Source of the DNA: Candidatus Epulonipiscium viviparus
Lineage (GTDB): Bacteria > Bacillota > Clostridia > Lachnospirales > Cellulosilyticaceae
DNA: 64,000 nucleotides
Assembly: GCF_030708075.1 (NCBI RefSeq)
Contig: NZ_CP117982.1
Coordinates: 2,844,672 to 2,908,671 of the forward strand
Direction of reading: 5' to 3'
This document shows, piece by piece, positions 34,769 to 44,490 of this stretch. The notes beneath the pieces are model-generated. The model saw nothing but the letters and a program-made list of their open reading frames with translations. It did not search any database and was not told the DNA's origin. Every line of letters begins with the position of its first letter. Position 1 is the first letter of the stretch. Both the position numbers and the translations under genes were made by a program.

Positions 34769-34800
34769 GCACACTTCAAATTGGAGTGTGCTTATTTTTT
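34769..34800 (+). terminator. Rho-independent terminator of rpsT, bidirectional
   Basis: GCACACT and AGTGTGC form the stem (34769-34791), followed by TTATTTTTTT. An A run before the stem lets it also serve the convergent DUF1622 gene. Confidence 0.88.
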
Positions 34801-35207
34801 TACATTTTTTGATGCGCTTCGTTTTCTTCTTTTAGATTTCTCAATTCTTGCGTATTAGAGGCAACATCCACTTCGTCTTTCATTTCTGCTCGTATTACAA
34901 AAGTCATAACAAGTCTAAGTAATACAATAGCTCCCAACATAATTATCTCATCTATATTTCGGACAATTACCGTTTTTAAAATTTCTGCTGCCAGCTTAAA
35001 TTCTAGTGCCATCGCCATTGCGTTTGCAAAGTGATATTTTAATGCGTATGGATCAACAATAAAGAGTCCCTTAAAATAGTGGTAAAATGCTTTGACCGCA
35101 CCTATTATAAGAATAAAAATGCCCATGATTTCCAAAATATGGATAAAAAATGGAACAATTGTTTCAATAATATGTTCTAAGATAACGATTCCTCCTATCT
35201 TGTCCAA
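34800..35207 (-). CDS. DUF1622-family small membrane protein
   Basis: The protein of up to 135 residues has three hydrophobic segments (IHILEIMGIFILIIGAVKAF, the MALEFKLAAEILKTVI region and IIMLGAIVLLRLVMTFVI) and the LEFKLAAEILKT motif typical of DUF1622, whose function is unknown. A charged tail follows. The start is unclear. The TTG at 35207 has no ribosome site, while an AGGAGG lies a few codons in and points 7 bases downstream to an ATC codon. A shorter product of about 127 residues with a rare start is possible. Confidence 0.72.
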   Translation of the reverse strand: MDKIGGIVILEHIIETIVPFFIHILEIMGIFILIIGAVKAFYHYFKGLFIVDPYALKYHFANAMAMALEFKLAAEILKTVIVRNIDEIIMLGAIVLLRLVMTFVIRAEMKDEVDVASNTQELRNLKEENEAHQKM

Positions 35208-35298
35208 TTTAATATGTACAAAAGGTACATAACAACATTTTGCTATATACCCTTTAATTTGTCAAGTTCTTTTTAAACAAAATAAGTGCTTGCTCAAA

Positions 35299-35607
35299 TT
35301 AAATTTCACAAAAGCTAGAGCACTCTGTTCCAACACAACTAGTAGCGTTCATTCCTGAAACAGACATAAAATCTGATCCACATTGACCGCCCGAATTATG
35401 CACACAATTAGTCGCCTCACACCTAACCTCAAGCACTGGATTTGCATTAGCTGCGCTATTCATGATGCCAAACCCTTCCACAAAATCGCCGCATGAAGTG
35501 TTTTCAGCACAATTAGCGCCTGCCCCATCGATCTCAATTGCACTTAATGAACAACAAGAATCTGCATTGTGTTGGCAATTGGATACGCTACAATATAGTC
35601 TTGGCAT
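35299..35607 (-). CDS. Cysteine-rich protein with two DUF1540 motifs
   Basis: The 102-residue product has two similar cysteine-rich halves, LYCSVSNCQHNADSCCSLSAIEIDG...CGDF and VRCEATNCVHNSGGQCGSDFMSVSG...CSSF. The spacing of cysteines and the C-x-x-x-x-C-x-H/V-N motif match DUF1540. These small proteins are common in Clostridia and are thought to bind metal, but their role is not known. GGGGG precedes the ATG. The upstream 168 bases show no gene. Confidence 0.85.
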   Translation of the reverse strand: MPRLYCSVSNCQHNADSCCSLSAIEIDGAGANCAENTSCGDFVEGFGIMNSAANANPVLEVRCEATNCVHNSGGQCGSDFMSVSGMNATSCVGTECSSFCEI

Positions 35608-35775
35608 TAAAAGACCCCCTTTAGTAAATTTATAGTTTTTCTATTACTTCATATAGCTAGGCTATTGAAATAAAACAAATAAACTAACTAAATTTATTTT
35701 CGTGATACAAGTATATTATTCCACGTATTCTTGAATTTATAAGGGTTAATAAAAATTTAATAGAGGATATTTTTA

Positions 35776-36516
35776 CTAAAAGTTTACCAATAAATATCCA
35801 GTTAACACTCCTATAATAGTTGCAACACTAGTCATTCGCCCGTTCCAAATATGTTTGGATTCGGGAAGTAAGTCTTCGCAGATAATATATAAAATAATGC
35901 CAGAGGCGAGCCCAAGCGATAACACTATTAAAACGTCATTTGTACGACTAAAAATATATCCCAATATGGCTCCGGCACCCATAACTAATCCAAGAACAAT
36001 AGGGAGCATACACAAGAAAGATGTCTTTACCCCAGCTTTTTTGAGAGGAAACATCACGGCTATAGTTTCAGGAATGCTATGTAAGAATATGGCTATTGCA
36101 AAATTTACGATCGTTTCTTGAGATGTGATGCTAAGCGATCCAAATGCAAAGCCTTCGGGTATGTTATGAATAGCAATGCCAATTAGAAGAGAAATCCCAG
36201 TTTGAAACATCTTGGCATCCTGTATTTGCGCTATATCCAATTTTTGATTGATATAATGCGTAATGGATTGTAGAGATAAACCCAAAAATACTCCCACAAA
36301 AGTTCCCCCTGCAACTAAATAAAAATTGCCTTGCTCAAAGGCTTCGGGAAGTATATCAAAAAAAATCATAGCAAGCATTATGCCTGCTGTTGAGCCAAAT
36401 AACATTCCTATTAAACGTTTATTCTCTATATTAAATAAGTATAATAAAAGAATGCCTAGCCCAACTCCTAGCGCCTCTGCCGTAAATACCATCTGAAAGG
36501 CTACTAACAGTCCCAT
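35776..36516 (-). CDS. ZIP-family divalent metal transporter
   Basis: The 246-residue membrane protein has about eight hydrophobic segments and the ZIP metal-binding helices HNIPEGFAFG and HSIPETIAVMFPL. It is most like GufA/ZupT-type bacterial ZIP proteins that import zinc or other divalent metals. A GGTGG-type ribosome site precedes the ATG. It follows the CapA-family gene's divergent-looking flank but lies on the same strand, with no regulator nearby. Confidence 0.9.
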   Translation of the reverse strand: MGLLVAFQMVFTAEALGVGLGILLLYLFNIENKRLIGMLFGSTAGIMLAMIFFDILPEAFEQGNFYLVAGGTFVGVFLGLSLQSITHYINQKLDIAQIQDAKMFQTGISLLIGIAIHNIPEGFAFGSLSITSQETIVNFAIAIFLHSIPETIAVMFPLKKAGVKTSFLCMLPIVLGLVMGAGAILGYIFSRTNDVLIVLSLGLASGIILYIICEDLLPESKHIWNGRMTSVATIIGVLTGYLLVNF

Positions 36517-36568
36517 ATTTAATCACCACCTTATTGTGTATTCTATGAAAGCTTGTCCCATTCTATGC

Positions 36569-37717
36569 CTATTCCGTTGTCAAAAATTTATCACTGATAT
36601 TGTTATTTACGATATTTTGCAAGACTTCTTTGGAAAAGTAGTGCCCATTGATTTTTAGATTGTGGTTTCTAGCTAGGTCATCGGTATAGGTCGAAAGCGG
36701 GTATACTGTAATATTTTGGTAATATGGTACGTAGTGAGTGACGATGGGTATCGCGGTTACCTCTTGTAGATCTATGCTTCCGGTAGCTCCATTTTTTATA
36801 ATATTCATAGCAACTAGCTGTCCGAGCATTGTGTTAACTTGATTTTGAGCCGAAATAAAGTTGCCCAGCGAATAAACTACAAAAGCGTTTCCTCCGTCTG
36901 GTTTTTCGATAAATTCCATTGGCTGAATTACGTGCGGATGCGTGCCAAGGATAATTTCGGCACCGGCTTCGACCCACTCAGAGGCAAGATCCCTTTGTGA
37001 TTTTGTAGGTGAATGCGTTCCCTCGTTTCCCCAATGTGCAGAAACAATGACCACATCTGATGCGTCATTTGCGGCTTGGATAAGCGCATTTATTTTGTCT
37101 GTTTCATGTGTATATAAAAGTTGAGCCGTATGGTCGGCAGGCAATGCTAGGCCGTTGGTATGATCTGTCACGCCAATAAATGAAAACACGATATCGTTAA
37201 TGGTCATAGTTTTTATAGTTTGTAGGTCGGCTTCGTCATAATAGGCCCCATAGGCAAAGGCGTTTCTGCTTTTCCAAAAGTCTAATGTATCGATAAGCCC
37301 GGCTTCTCCTTTGTCGAGTATGTGGTTGTTGGCGTGTGAAAATGCATTAAAACCCAGCTCTAACATTTTGTCACCCAGCTCTGGTGGAGAATTAAAAAGC
37401 GGATAATCAGAAGGAGATTGATTTGCTAGTGGAGTTTCTTGGTTTAATATTGCCAGATCGTAGCCTGCAATGGTGGTCGCGATATGTTCGTATGCTTGCG
37501 TAAAGTCATATGTTTCGTAGTTGCCATTGACCAAAGCTGCTTTGTAGATAGAGCTATGTATCAAATTATCTCCAGCTGCAATCAATGATACTACCGAGTT
37601 TGGTGAGTATTGTATAATTTCGATATCCTGTGTGATGGAGTTGTTATTTGCAAAAGTATAATATCCCAGGATTGAGATACCGATGGCAAAAGTAATAGTT
37701 ATAAGTTTTTTGTACAT
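36569..37717 (-). CDS. CapA-family (poly-gamma-glutamate-synthesis-type) metallophosphatase-like protein
   Basis: The 382-residue protein has one N-terminal membrane anchor or signal (LITITFAIGISILGYYTFA) and then the CapA/PGA_cap domain, with LIAAGDNLIHSSIY, LAILNQETPLA, SHANNHILDKGEAG, VIVSAHWGNEG and ILGTHPHVIQPMEF. The family has a calcineurin-like fold. Members are needed for poly-glutamate export or attachment, but many stand alone and their activity is unproven. No capBC genes adjoin it here. The ATG at 37717 follows GGAGG. Confidence 0.88.
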   Translation of the reverse strand: MYKKLITITFAIGISILGYYTFANNNSITQDIEIIQYSPNSVVSLIAAGDNLIHSSIYKAALVNGNYETYDFTQAYEHIATTIAGYDLAILNQETPLANQSPSDYPLFNSPPELGDKMLELGFNAFSHANNHILDKGEAGLIDTLDFWKSRNAFAYGAYYDEADLQTIKTMTINDIVFSFIGVTDHTNGLALPADHTAQLLYTHETDKINALIQAANDASDVVIVSAHWGNEGTHSPTKSQRDLASEWVEAGAEIILGTHPHVIQPMEFIEKPDGGNAFVVYSLGNFISAQNQVNTMLGQLVAMNIIKNGATGSIDLQEVTAIPIVTHYVPYYQNITVYPLSTYTDDLARNHNLKINGHYFSKEVLQNIVNNNISDKFLTTE

Positions 37718-37814
37718 AAAAATCCTCCGAGTCAAATAATTTGAATTAGTGTTACCCTGAAGATAGAAATATATACCAATTTTAAATTATTGCCATATAT
37801 TACCGATTATAAAT

Positions 37815-37845
37815 TAAAAATACAGCCCCATAGAATTTGGGACTG
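37815..37845 (-). terminator. Rho-independent terminator of the sulfatase-sulfatase-GH35 cluster
   Basis: On the minus strand CAGTCCCA / TGGGGCTG (one G-U pair) with a 7-base loop is followed by TATTTTT, 12 bases after the stop at 37857. Confidence 0.8.
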
Positions 37846-37856
37846 CATCTGGTAAA

Positions 37857-39311
37857 TTAATTTTCTACTTTATGAGGGTATACTCGAGTCCAACCATGAT
37901 GATTGAATGGGTTACTAAATGTTCTCGATCTATCCATCAACTTTTCTTTGGCCATATTATCTATGTTTCCGGCAGAGATGGCGGCAAAAACTCGTCTGTC
38001 CAGCTCGCTTCTCATTTCTTTTGCAAGTTCCGCGTAGTTTGCATCTTCTAATAAGTTATTTTGCTCGAGTTTATCTGCTGCAACGTCAAAGAGCTCTTGA
38101 ACCCCGTTATAATATGCGCAATACTTATACTGATTGTCGAGTAGCATCCAGCCTTGGTCGATACATCCAAATACTGCCGCTCGCGTGGTCGGTCCAAATG
38201 GCGCTAGCGTTGTAGTATCTAGTGTATCGGCTGGGTTGAGTCCTGCGAAGTGTAAAATCGTATTAAACGTATCGGTTAAAGAAACCGGATGCTCAACTTC
38301 TGCCGGCGCAGTAGCAGGGTCGCGAACAATCATCGGAATTTTGATTGCTCCTTCATAGAAGTGCCCCTTGCCCGCCATTCCAAAGTCACCCAAATAATCG
38401 CCGTGGTCTGATGAGAAAATAATTACGGTATCATCATATATATTTTTTTCTTTGAGCTTTGAAATAATTTCGCCCAAATATTCATCGATGGCTTGAATTA
38501 GGGCACTGTAATGAAGGCGGACTTTATGCGCCTTTTCTGCAGTAAAGTTGGTTAAATCTACTCCGTTCCATCCCAATGAATTGTCACTGATATTTCGAGG
38601 TCTAAAAGTATCGGAAGTTTTGGTTCTAGGTGCAGGTTGAGGGATATCGGCATCTGGCATCTTATCCATCATCTCTTGCGACGGATCATACGGGCAGTGC
38701 GGTCCAGGAAATCCCACCATCATAGCAAACGGAATTTCTTCATCATTCAGCATATCCAAATACTCAAGAGTTTGATTACAAACAAATCGATCGATCTGCA
38801 TTTCCTCGGGCAAATAGCTAATCACGGCCCCTAGGTGTTCATAATATCCTTCGCAAGCCGAGCCATGAAGTCTCTTGTAGCCGTGCTTTTGTAAAAACAA
38901 AGTATAATCGTCTTGAATACCCGTATGCCTTTTATCTTCTGCGATAATGCGGTGTTGAAAGCCTTCGCTGATGTCCCAAGGATAAAAATGCATTTTGCCT
39001 ATAGAGACAGTGTGATATCCTTCTTCGGCTAAAATTTGAGGCCAAGTAAATACTCCCATGGCGCTGTGATCGGGACGCAACCACTGGGCGTTGTTTATAA
39101 CACGATTTTCTATGGCAGATCTCCCAGTTAGTAATGACGCGCGAGCTGGAACGCATGCCGCAGATGGGGTAACGGCATTTTTATATAACACTCCCTCGCT
39201 TGCCAGTTTATCGATGTTTGGGGTTTTTAACCAACGTGCACCATAGCAGCCGCAAAAATCCGCCCTTTGTTGATCGGTCAAAATAAATAAAATGTTCTTG
39301 CGCTTTTTCAT
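37857..39311 (-). CDS. Type I (S1) sulfatase, cysteine type
   Basis: The 484-residue enzyme has the alkaline-phosphatase-like sulfatase fold. NILFILTDQQRADFCGC supplies the N-terminal metal-binding aspartate, and the activation motif C53-V-P-A-R57 is followed by LLTGR. IFSSDHGDYLGDFGMAGKGHFYEGAIKIPMI carries the second metal site and catalytic lysine and histidine. C53 must be oxidised to formylglycine by a maturase (radical-SAM anSME in anaerobes), which is not encoded here. No signal peptide is evident, so it may act on imported oligosaccharides. It is the last gene of a cluster with another sulfatase and a GH35 beta-galactosidase, suggesting desulfation of galactan pieces. The subfamily and sulfate position are not assigned. 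Confidence 0.92.
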   Translation of the reverse strand: MKKRKNILFILTDQQRADFCGCYGARWLKTPNIDKLASEGVLYKNAVTPSAACVPARASLLTGRSAIENRVINNAQWLRPDHSAMGVFTWPQILAEEGYHTVSIGKMHFYPWDISEGFQHRIIAEDKRHTGIQDDYTLFLQKHGYKRLHGSACEGYYEHLGAVISYLPEEMQIDRFVCNQTLEYLDMLNDEEIPFAMMVGFPGPHCPYDPSQEMMDKMPDADIPQPAPRTKTSDTFRPRNISDNSLGWNGVDLTNFTAEKAHKVRLHYSALIQAIDEYLGEIISKLKEKNIYDDTVIIFSSDHGDYLGDFGMAGKGHFYEGAIKIPMIVRDPATAPAEVEHPVSLTDTFNTILHFAGLNPADTLDTTTLAPFGPTTRAAVFGCIDQGWMLLDNQYKYCAYYNGVQELFDVAADKLEQNNLLEDANYAELAKEMRSELDRRVFAAISAGNIDNMAKEKLMDRSRTFSNPFNHHGWTRVYPHKVEN

Positions 39312-39329
39312 TATATAACCTCCAAATGA

Positions 39330-40694
39330 TTAATTGTTATTCTTGCCGCGATTTAAAGTAATATCAGGAAGATCAAAGGTATCTCCTGTGTCGACAATAT
39401 ATTTTTGCAGTAGCGAGTGTAGTTTTTCTTTAATCACTTGCGACGTGCTGTCGTGACATAGATTCGCCATCTCATATGGATCATCGTTCAAATTAAATAG
39501 CATAACGTCTTGATGAGGATAGCATACGTATTTGTAGCCATCTCTGGTTACCACGGCTCTCCACGCTTTGTTGGCAGTGTGAGCATGATACTTTCTTGGG
39601 ATCTGCTGCAAATACGCAGAATCGGGAATAGCCCCTTGTAATTCGTGATATTCTGGCTGGTTCTTTTGTATGCATAGCGGAGAATAGTCAAATCCTACCA
39701 TGTTTTGTGGTGGCGTAATTCCGCAAAGCCCCAGCGTGGTTGGTGCTATATCGATATGATTTATAACGGCGTCGCGGATGCCAGATTGCATATGATAATT
39801 GGTTCCAACGCGGCACACGATAAACGGAATGCGGATCGCCTCTTCCCACGGGCTAGATTTGCTCCATTGCCCATGCGAATTTAGGCAATCACCGTGATCA
39901 GACATAAATATAATATACGTCTCGCGATCGATATTCATCTGCTTGAGTGCCATTCGAAGTTTGCCGACGTTAGTATCGATGTTTTCGATCATTGAATAAT
40001 ATCCTGCAAGATCCATTCGCGCTTCATCTGACCAGCGGCCCGGTGGTACATTGGGTCTAAGTTTTATGTCTGCTGGATTGTGATAATAAATTTTGCCTTC
40101 GCCTGTATATAGCGGCGGCACATAGGGGTCGTGCGGTGGCTGAACAGAGAGTACCGCAAAGAATGGTTGATAGCTATCTTGCGACGTGTGCTGTTGAAGA
40201 TGCTTTATAAATATATTCGTGAGGGCATCGGTTTCGTAGCCATCGAGCCGAGTTGGTCTTTCGCAATCGTTGCCAAATACATAGCTCTCATTTTGGTTAT
40301 TGTTATTTTCGTAGCCCATAAAATAATCAAAGCCACCGCGGCGCTCAGGGGGAATATAGTGAGTTACTGAATTGGAGCCATCGAGATGCCATTTGCCAAC
40401 GTAGGCAGTGTGATATCCGGCAGTCCTAAATGGTGCAGTGATTGTTGCAGTGGCGGGATCGAGAGCCTTTGGGGTTTGGGTAACTCCATTTTGATGCGGA
40501 TACAACCCGGTTAGGAGCGCACCACGAAACGGGCAACACCAGGGCGTTCCCGCAACGGCATTAACGAATGCAACTCCCTCTCTTGCCATATTATCGAGAT
40601 TGGGTGTGCGTACGTTTGCGTCACCCATAAATCCCATAGCGCTTGCTCTCATTTGGTCTGTCAATACCCATATTACATTTGGTTTGTTGTTCAT
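39330..40694 (-). CDS. Type I (S1) sulfatase, cysteine type
   Basis: The 454-residue protein has NVIWVLTDQMRASAMGFMG at the N-terminus and the formylglycine motif C53-C-P-F-R57 with GALLTGLYPHQNGV. An IIFMSDHGDCLNSHGQWSKSSPWEEAIRIPFIV block carries the remaining metal and catalytic residues. There is no signal peptide. It lies 18 bases upstream of the other sulfatase and directly downstream of the GH35 gene (6-base gap to its stop), so the three form one transcript. The two sulfatases differ around the active-site cysteine and probably remove sulfate from different positions (inference). Confidence 0.92.
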   Translation of the reverse strand: MNNKPNVIWVLTDQMRASAMGFMGDANVRTPNLDNMAREGVAFVNAVAGTPWCCPFRGALLTGLYPHQNGVTQTPKALDPATATITAPFRTAGYHTAYVGKWHLDGSNSVTHYIPPERRGGFDYFMGYENNNNQNESYVFGNDCERPTRLDGYETDALTNIFIKHLQQHTSQDSYQPFFAVLSVQPPHDPYVPPLYTGEGKIYYHNPADIKLRPNVPPGRWSDEARMDLAGYYSMIENIDTNVGKLRMALKQMNIDRETYIIFMSDHGDCLNSHGQWSKSSPWEEAIRIPFIVCRVGTNYHMQSGIRDAVINHIDIAPTTLGLCGITPPQNMVGFDYSPLCIQKNQPEYHELQGAIPDSAYLQQIPRKYHAHTANKAWRAVVTRDGYKYVCYPHQDVMLFNLNDDPYEMANLCHDSTSQVIKEKLHSLLQKYIVDTGDTFDLPDITLNRGKNNN

Positions 40695-40700
40695 AAAATG

Positions 40701-42791
40701 TTACCTCACTCTATAAATATTTTCGATTTTAACCTGGCACAACTCGCAACCGTATGCTACTGGCACGTCAAAGTACCGCGTGTTTCGAGGTGCCGATTTA
40801 TAGACACGCACGGTAAGCTCTCTCGGAAAATTAAAGCGCTTGAGAGTGATAGAATAGTCTTGGCCATTCGTAAAATAGTCACCAATAAGTTTTTTGTTGT
40901 CGTAGACTTCGATTTTGTCGCCAATAAACTTAAGCGTCATCAATATATCTGCAACATATGAAACATTGAGCTTATGAAGATCTAGTCTATATATTTTGAC
41001 ATCGCCTTGCTGTTCGATAAAATTCACAGAGTATTCGTTTTCCACTCCGTTAACATTATAGGTCTCCAAATACCGAATGCCACTAGCGTTGTAATAAGCG
41101 TATTGACCAAAGGGATTTTTACTTTCGATGCATAGCTGATTGCTCCGGCTATAGAGAATGTCTTCGCTGATATATAGCATATTGTTAAACTTCCAAGCAT
41201 ATAGCGCTTCTGCCGAATTGAGCGTCGTGATTTTGGCTGTTCCTTCCATATTATATATAGGCTCATCATCTGCATAGAAGAAGTATCGGTTACCAATCTT
41301 AGTTAAAAATTGGGCATTGGTGCTTATTAGCCTGGCATCGCCAAGAGGTAAATTGAACGGAATTATCTTCATCTCATGGTTCATAACTCGTATTGGTGGA
41401 ATTACTATTTCCTTATCATTAACATGAATGGTAAATTCTTCTATATGCATTGGCATGTTGCGCTTTCGAACATGGTTGTTGATAAATAAAAATCCGGCTC
41501 CACTGGTTTTGTCATATCTAACGCAATACCTAAGTGATTCAGTATCGGTGTTGACCGTTGCGTTATCATCTGGAAAAGTGGGTACCGACATTGCCAAAAA
41601 TTCTCCCAGCTCATTAATCATCAGATGCCTTTTCTTGAGTGCGTGATAACTGTGTCGTAACATGTTGTCTTCGCCGATGGGTGCGCCAAAGTCGTAACTT
41701 TTTGTAGGATAAGTGTTTGACATAACGCCTTTTCGAGCGACGCTGTTTGTAAATGATAAATTGCCAGTAGGATGCGTCCCACCATGAAATATATAATATC
41801 CCAACATATTTGCACCGCGCCCTAGCATGCAAACGGAAAGAGCTTCGGTATCATCTGGCTCACACAAAATTCTACGATGCAATGATGGTTGCATGCCTCC
41901 TCCCAACTCCGCAGTTAAATATGGCGTGGGGATCAGCTTTGCATACTCAGAACGCAACCAAGCTTGGGTCTCTGACGTGTTGGTTGTATATATATCCGAA
42001 TTTCGCTCATCTGCAAACAAAAATCTCGAAAGTGGATCTAGCTCTACCAACAAAGGGCTCCAAGGCGCATCGCAATACGCGCCAAACACCGGCAAGGCAT
42101 CTTGCTCATGAAATAGCGCACCGTTCCAAGCTGTATAAAAATAAAACGGAACTTTATATCCAATATTTACCAGAGTTTGCTTGAGATTTTTCATATAAGA
42201 AACCCCGTTTTCGAGATTGTGAGCGCGGTGAATTGAGTATTCATTATCTAGCTGGATACCTATAATGCTGCCACCATCGACCCAAAATTCATTCTTAATC
42301 TGCTTATAAAATTCTTCGAAATATAGCCTAACTCGTTTCATAAACTCTGGGCTGTCGCCATGAATTTTGCCATGAACATCTGGCAGATCCAAAACCCAGT
42401 CCGGAAACCCTCCATTGCGACACTCACCCGTAATCCAAGGCCCCATTCGCAATATCAGCTTAAGCCCAAACCTGGTACATAGCTCGGCAAACTTTCGAAT
42501 ATCGCAATTGTCATCAAATTTGTATACGTCCTTTTCTTCTTCATGATGAATCCAAAATACATACGAACTAATTATTTCGACGCCACAAGCTCGTATTTTG
42601 CGTAATTCTTTGTCCCAATCAGTTTTGCTAAACCTAGAATATTGAAACTCTCCAGAAATGGGCAGCCAGGGTTTGCCGTCCTTTGTCATGCATTGGCTGT
42701 TAATCCCCAGTGTCTCACCATAAATGGATGTTCCCGAAAATGGAAGCGGCTGTATCTCGTTTGTATTGTCTTCGATATAAATATGTCTCAT
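40701..42791 (-). CDS. GH35 beta-galactosidase
   Basis: The 696-residue enzyme shows the GH35 TIM barrel: GKPWLPISGEFQYSRF, YVFWIHHEEE, LRMGPWITGECRNGGFPDW, the acid/base E184 in GIQLDNEYSI and the probable nucleophile E295 in PYLTAELGGGMQ. A C-terminal beta-rich region follows. GH35 enzymes release terminal beta-galactose. Co-transcription with two sulfatases suggests action on desulfated algal galacto-oligosaccharides. No signal peptide is present, so a cytoplasmic location is likely. The ATG at 42791 follows GGAGGG, and the four extra upstream codons are rejected for that reason. Confidence 0.92.
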   Translation of the reverse strand: MRHIYIEDNTNEIQPLPFSGTSIYGETLGINSQCMTKDGKPWLPISGEFQYSRFSKTDWDKELRKIRACGVEIISSYVFWIHHEEEKDVYKFDDNCDIRKFAELCTRFGLKLILRMGPWITGECRNGGFPDWVLDLPDVHGKIHGDSPEFMKRVRLYFEEFYKQIKNEFWVDGGSIIGIQLDNEYSIHRAHNLENGVSYMKNLKQTLVNIGYKVPFYFYTAWNGALFHEQDALPVFGAYCDAPWSPLLVELDPLSRFLFADERNSDIYTTNTSETQAWLRSEYAKLIPTPYLTAELGGGMQPSLHRRILCEPDDTEALSVCMLGRGANMLGYYIFHGGTHPTGNLSFTNSVARKGVMSNTYPTKSYDFGAPIGEDNMLRHSYHALKKRHLMINELGEFLAMSVPTFPDDNATVNTDTESLRYCVRYDKTSGAGFLFINNHVRKRNMPMHIEEFTIHVNDKEIVIPPIRVMNHEMKIIPFNLPLGDARLISTNAQFLTKIGNRYFFYADDEPIYNMEGTAKITTLNSAEALYAWKFNNMLYISEDILYSRSNQLCIESKNPFGQYAYYNASGIRYLETYNVNGVENEYSVNFIEQQGDVKIYRLDLHKLNVSYVADILMTLKFIGDKIEVYDNKKLIGDYFTNGQDYSITLKRFNFPRELTVRVYKSAPRNTRYFDVPVAYGCELCQVKIENIYRVR

Positions 42792-42822
42792 AGATCCCTC
42801 CAATTATATATTCAAAATTAGA

Positions 42823-43860
42823 TTAAATGTTATTGTGGAGCGCGGAAAATCCAGTAGCAGGCTTGGCACCAACAACCAAATTCGGCGTCGCATTCAAACT
42901 CATATTAGAGCGGACTCCGGCAATATAGCTATAATAAGCAGCAGAGCCCACCATTGCAGCGTTATCAGTACATAGCGAAAGGCTTGGATAGTATAGATTG
43001 ATATTGTTAGCAGTAGCCTGTGAGCGCATATTGGAGCGCAACGAAGAATTGGCGGCAACTCCTCCAGCTAATACTATTGTTTTTATATTATTTGCAATTG
43101 CGTATTTTATAGTTTTGTGAGTTAGGATATCGACTACACTTTTTTGAAAGCTGGCAGCGACGTTGGCGGCGTTGATCTCATGCTCCTTCATCTTTTCGCC
43201 GTTTACATAATTTAATACTGCAGATTTAATTCCGCTAAAACTAAAATCGTATCCATCGTTTAGCATTGCCTTAGGAAATTTGATACTATCGGCATCTCCC
43301 GTGGCGGCAAGGCGATCTATTTTTGGACCCCCAGGGTATTGCAATCCCAATGTGCGGGCAACTTTGTCATATGCCTCTCCAACAGCATCATCTTTGGTTT
43401 TGCCAACAATCTCAAATGTTGTATAAGTTTTAACGTTTATGAGGTGTGTATGTCCACCAGATACTACAAGACATAAGAAAGGCGGCTTGAGGTCGTGGTG
43501 CTCCAAATAATTTGCGGCAATATGCCCCTCGATATGGTGAACTCCAACGAGTGGTTTTTGAGTAGCAAAAGCGAGTCCTTTGGCAAATGCTACCCCAACT
43601 AATAATGCTCCCACAAGACCAGGACCGTACGTTACCGCTATTGCATCGATGGTCTCTAGGCTGGCATGGTTTAATGCTTCTTGCACACAGGCGTTAATCT
43701 TTTCTATGTGCATCCTGGAGGCTATTTCGGGAACAACACCTCCAAAAATTTTATGTTTTTCTATTTGCGAGTCAATTACATTTGCAATAGTTTCGCGTCC
43801 ATTTTTTACTATTGAAACCGCGGTTTCGTCACACGAAGTTTCAATTGCTAATATTTGCAT
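42823..43860 (-). CDS. tsaD: tRNA N6-adenosine threonylcarbamoyltransferase TsaD
   Basis: The 345-residue protein begins [18 protein letters not shown] and carries the metal-binding HIEGH (109-113), VVSGGHTHL and the [11 protein letters not shown] and [13 protein letters not shown] blocks of the Kae1/TsaD ASKHA fold. It transfers the threonylcarbamoyl group to A37 of ANN-reading tRNAs. Length and motifs are standard. It is followed by the GH35 gene but separated by an open 31-base gap, and preceded by an unknown anchored protein and rnz, a housekeeping block. Confidence 0.97.
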   Translation of the reverse strand: MQILAIETSCDETAVSIVKNGRETIANVIDSQIEKHKIFGGVVPEIASRMHIEKINACVQEALNHASLETIDAIAVTYGPGLVGALLVGVAFAKGLAFATQKPLVGVHHIEGHIAANYLEHHDLKPPFLCLVVSGGHTHLINVKTYTTFEIVGKTKDDAVGEAYDKVARTLGLQYPGGPKIDRLAATGDADSIKFPKAMLNDGYDFSFSGIKSAVLNYVNGEKMKEHEINAANVAASFQKSVVDILTHKTIKYAIANNIKTIVLAGGVAANSSLRSNMRSQATANNINLYYPSLSLCTDNAAMVGSAAYYSYIAGVRSNMSLNATPNLVVGAKPATGFSALHNNI

Positions 43861-43875
43861 TACAAAATTCCTTTC

Positions 43876-44460
43876 TTACGCTTGGTTTTCTAAAGTATCG
43901 GATCCTAACGCATCGGAGGCGCTAAATTGTTCTACTCCTACATCTTTAAAACTAAAAATTTTCCATTGATCGTTTTCTTTTACTACATAATATTCGCGTG
44001 TGATTTTAAAATTAGTCATAGTGTGTGTCATAATGATAGTCATTTCGTCGGTATTTTCAAGATATTCTACTCTCGCAATAGAAGATTGGAGCAAAAAATT
44101 AGCCTGTTCACGTTGGTTCTCGACATCGGCAACTAAGTTGATCACCTGCTTATTGGCATCGTTTAACAACAAAAGCTCGGATGAGTATAGCGTACGCATC
44201 ATTTCTACGAGCGCAACAATGTCTTCGGTGTCTGCATGCTCCGAATATGCTAGCTGCAGCAAATCGCTGTAACTCGTAACAACATCCTCTGGCGTGCTAG
44301 GATAACCCGCTTCCATTTGAGTTGTGAAATCAACAAGGTTTTGGTCAAAGTTTTTTTGCGCAATGTTAGTCAGGTTGTTTGTGGTAGGTAAGTTTTTTGT
44401 ATATATAAAGTAGGAAGCAATTACGGTGACTCCTATAACAATACCTATAAATTTTCTCAT
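43876..44460 (-). CDS. Unknown membrane-anchored protein
   Basis: The 194-residue product has an N-terminal signal or anchor (FIGIVIGVTVIASYFIY) and then a soluble extracytoplasmic domain. That domain is helical to about residue 120 (YSDLLQLAYSEHADTEDIVALVEMMRTLYS) and ends in a beta stretch (YVVKENDQWKIFSFKDV) of the kind seen in NTF2-like or DUF6715-like clostridial proteins. I do not recognise a specific family. It sits 15 bases upstream of tsaD and 30 bases after rnz in a probable operon. GGGGG precedes the ATG. Confidence 0.7.
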   Translation of the reverse strand: MRKFIGIVIGVTVIASYFIYTKNLPTTNNLTNIAQKNFDQNLVDFTTQMEAGYPSTPEDVVTSYSDLLQLAYSEHADTEDIVALVEMMRTLYSSELLLLNDANKQVINLVADVENQREQANFLLQSSIARVEYLENTDEMTIIMTHTMTNFKITREYYVVKENDQWKIFSFKDVGVEQFSASDALGSDTLENQA

Positions 44461-44490
44461 AGCTAAATTCCCCCTAATTCTCTGTTTGGA

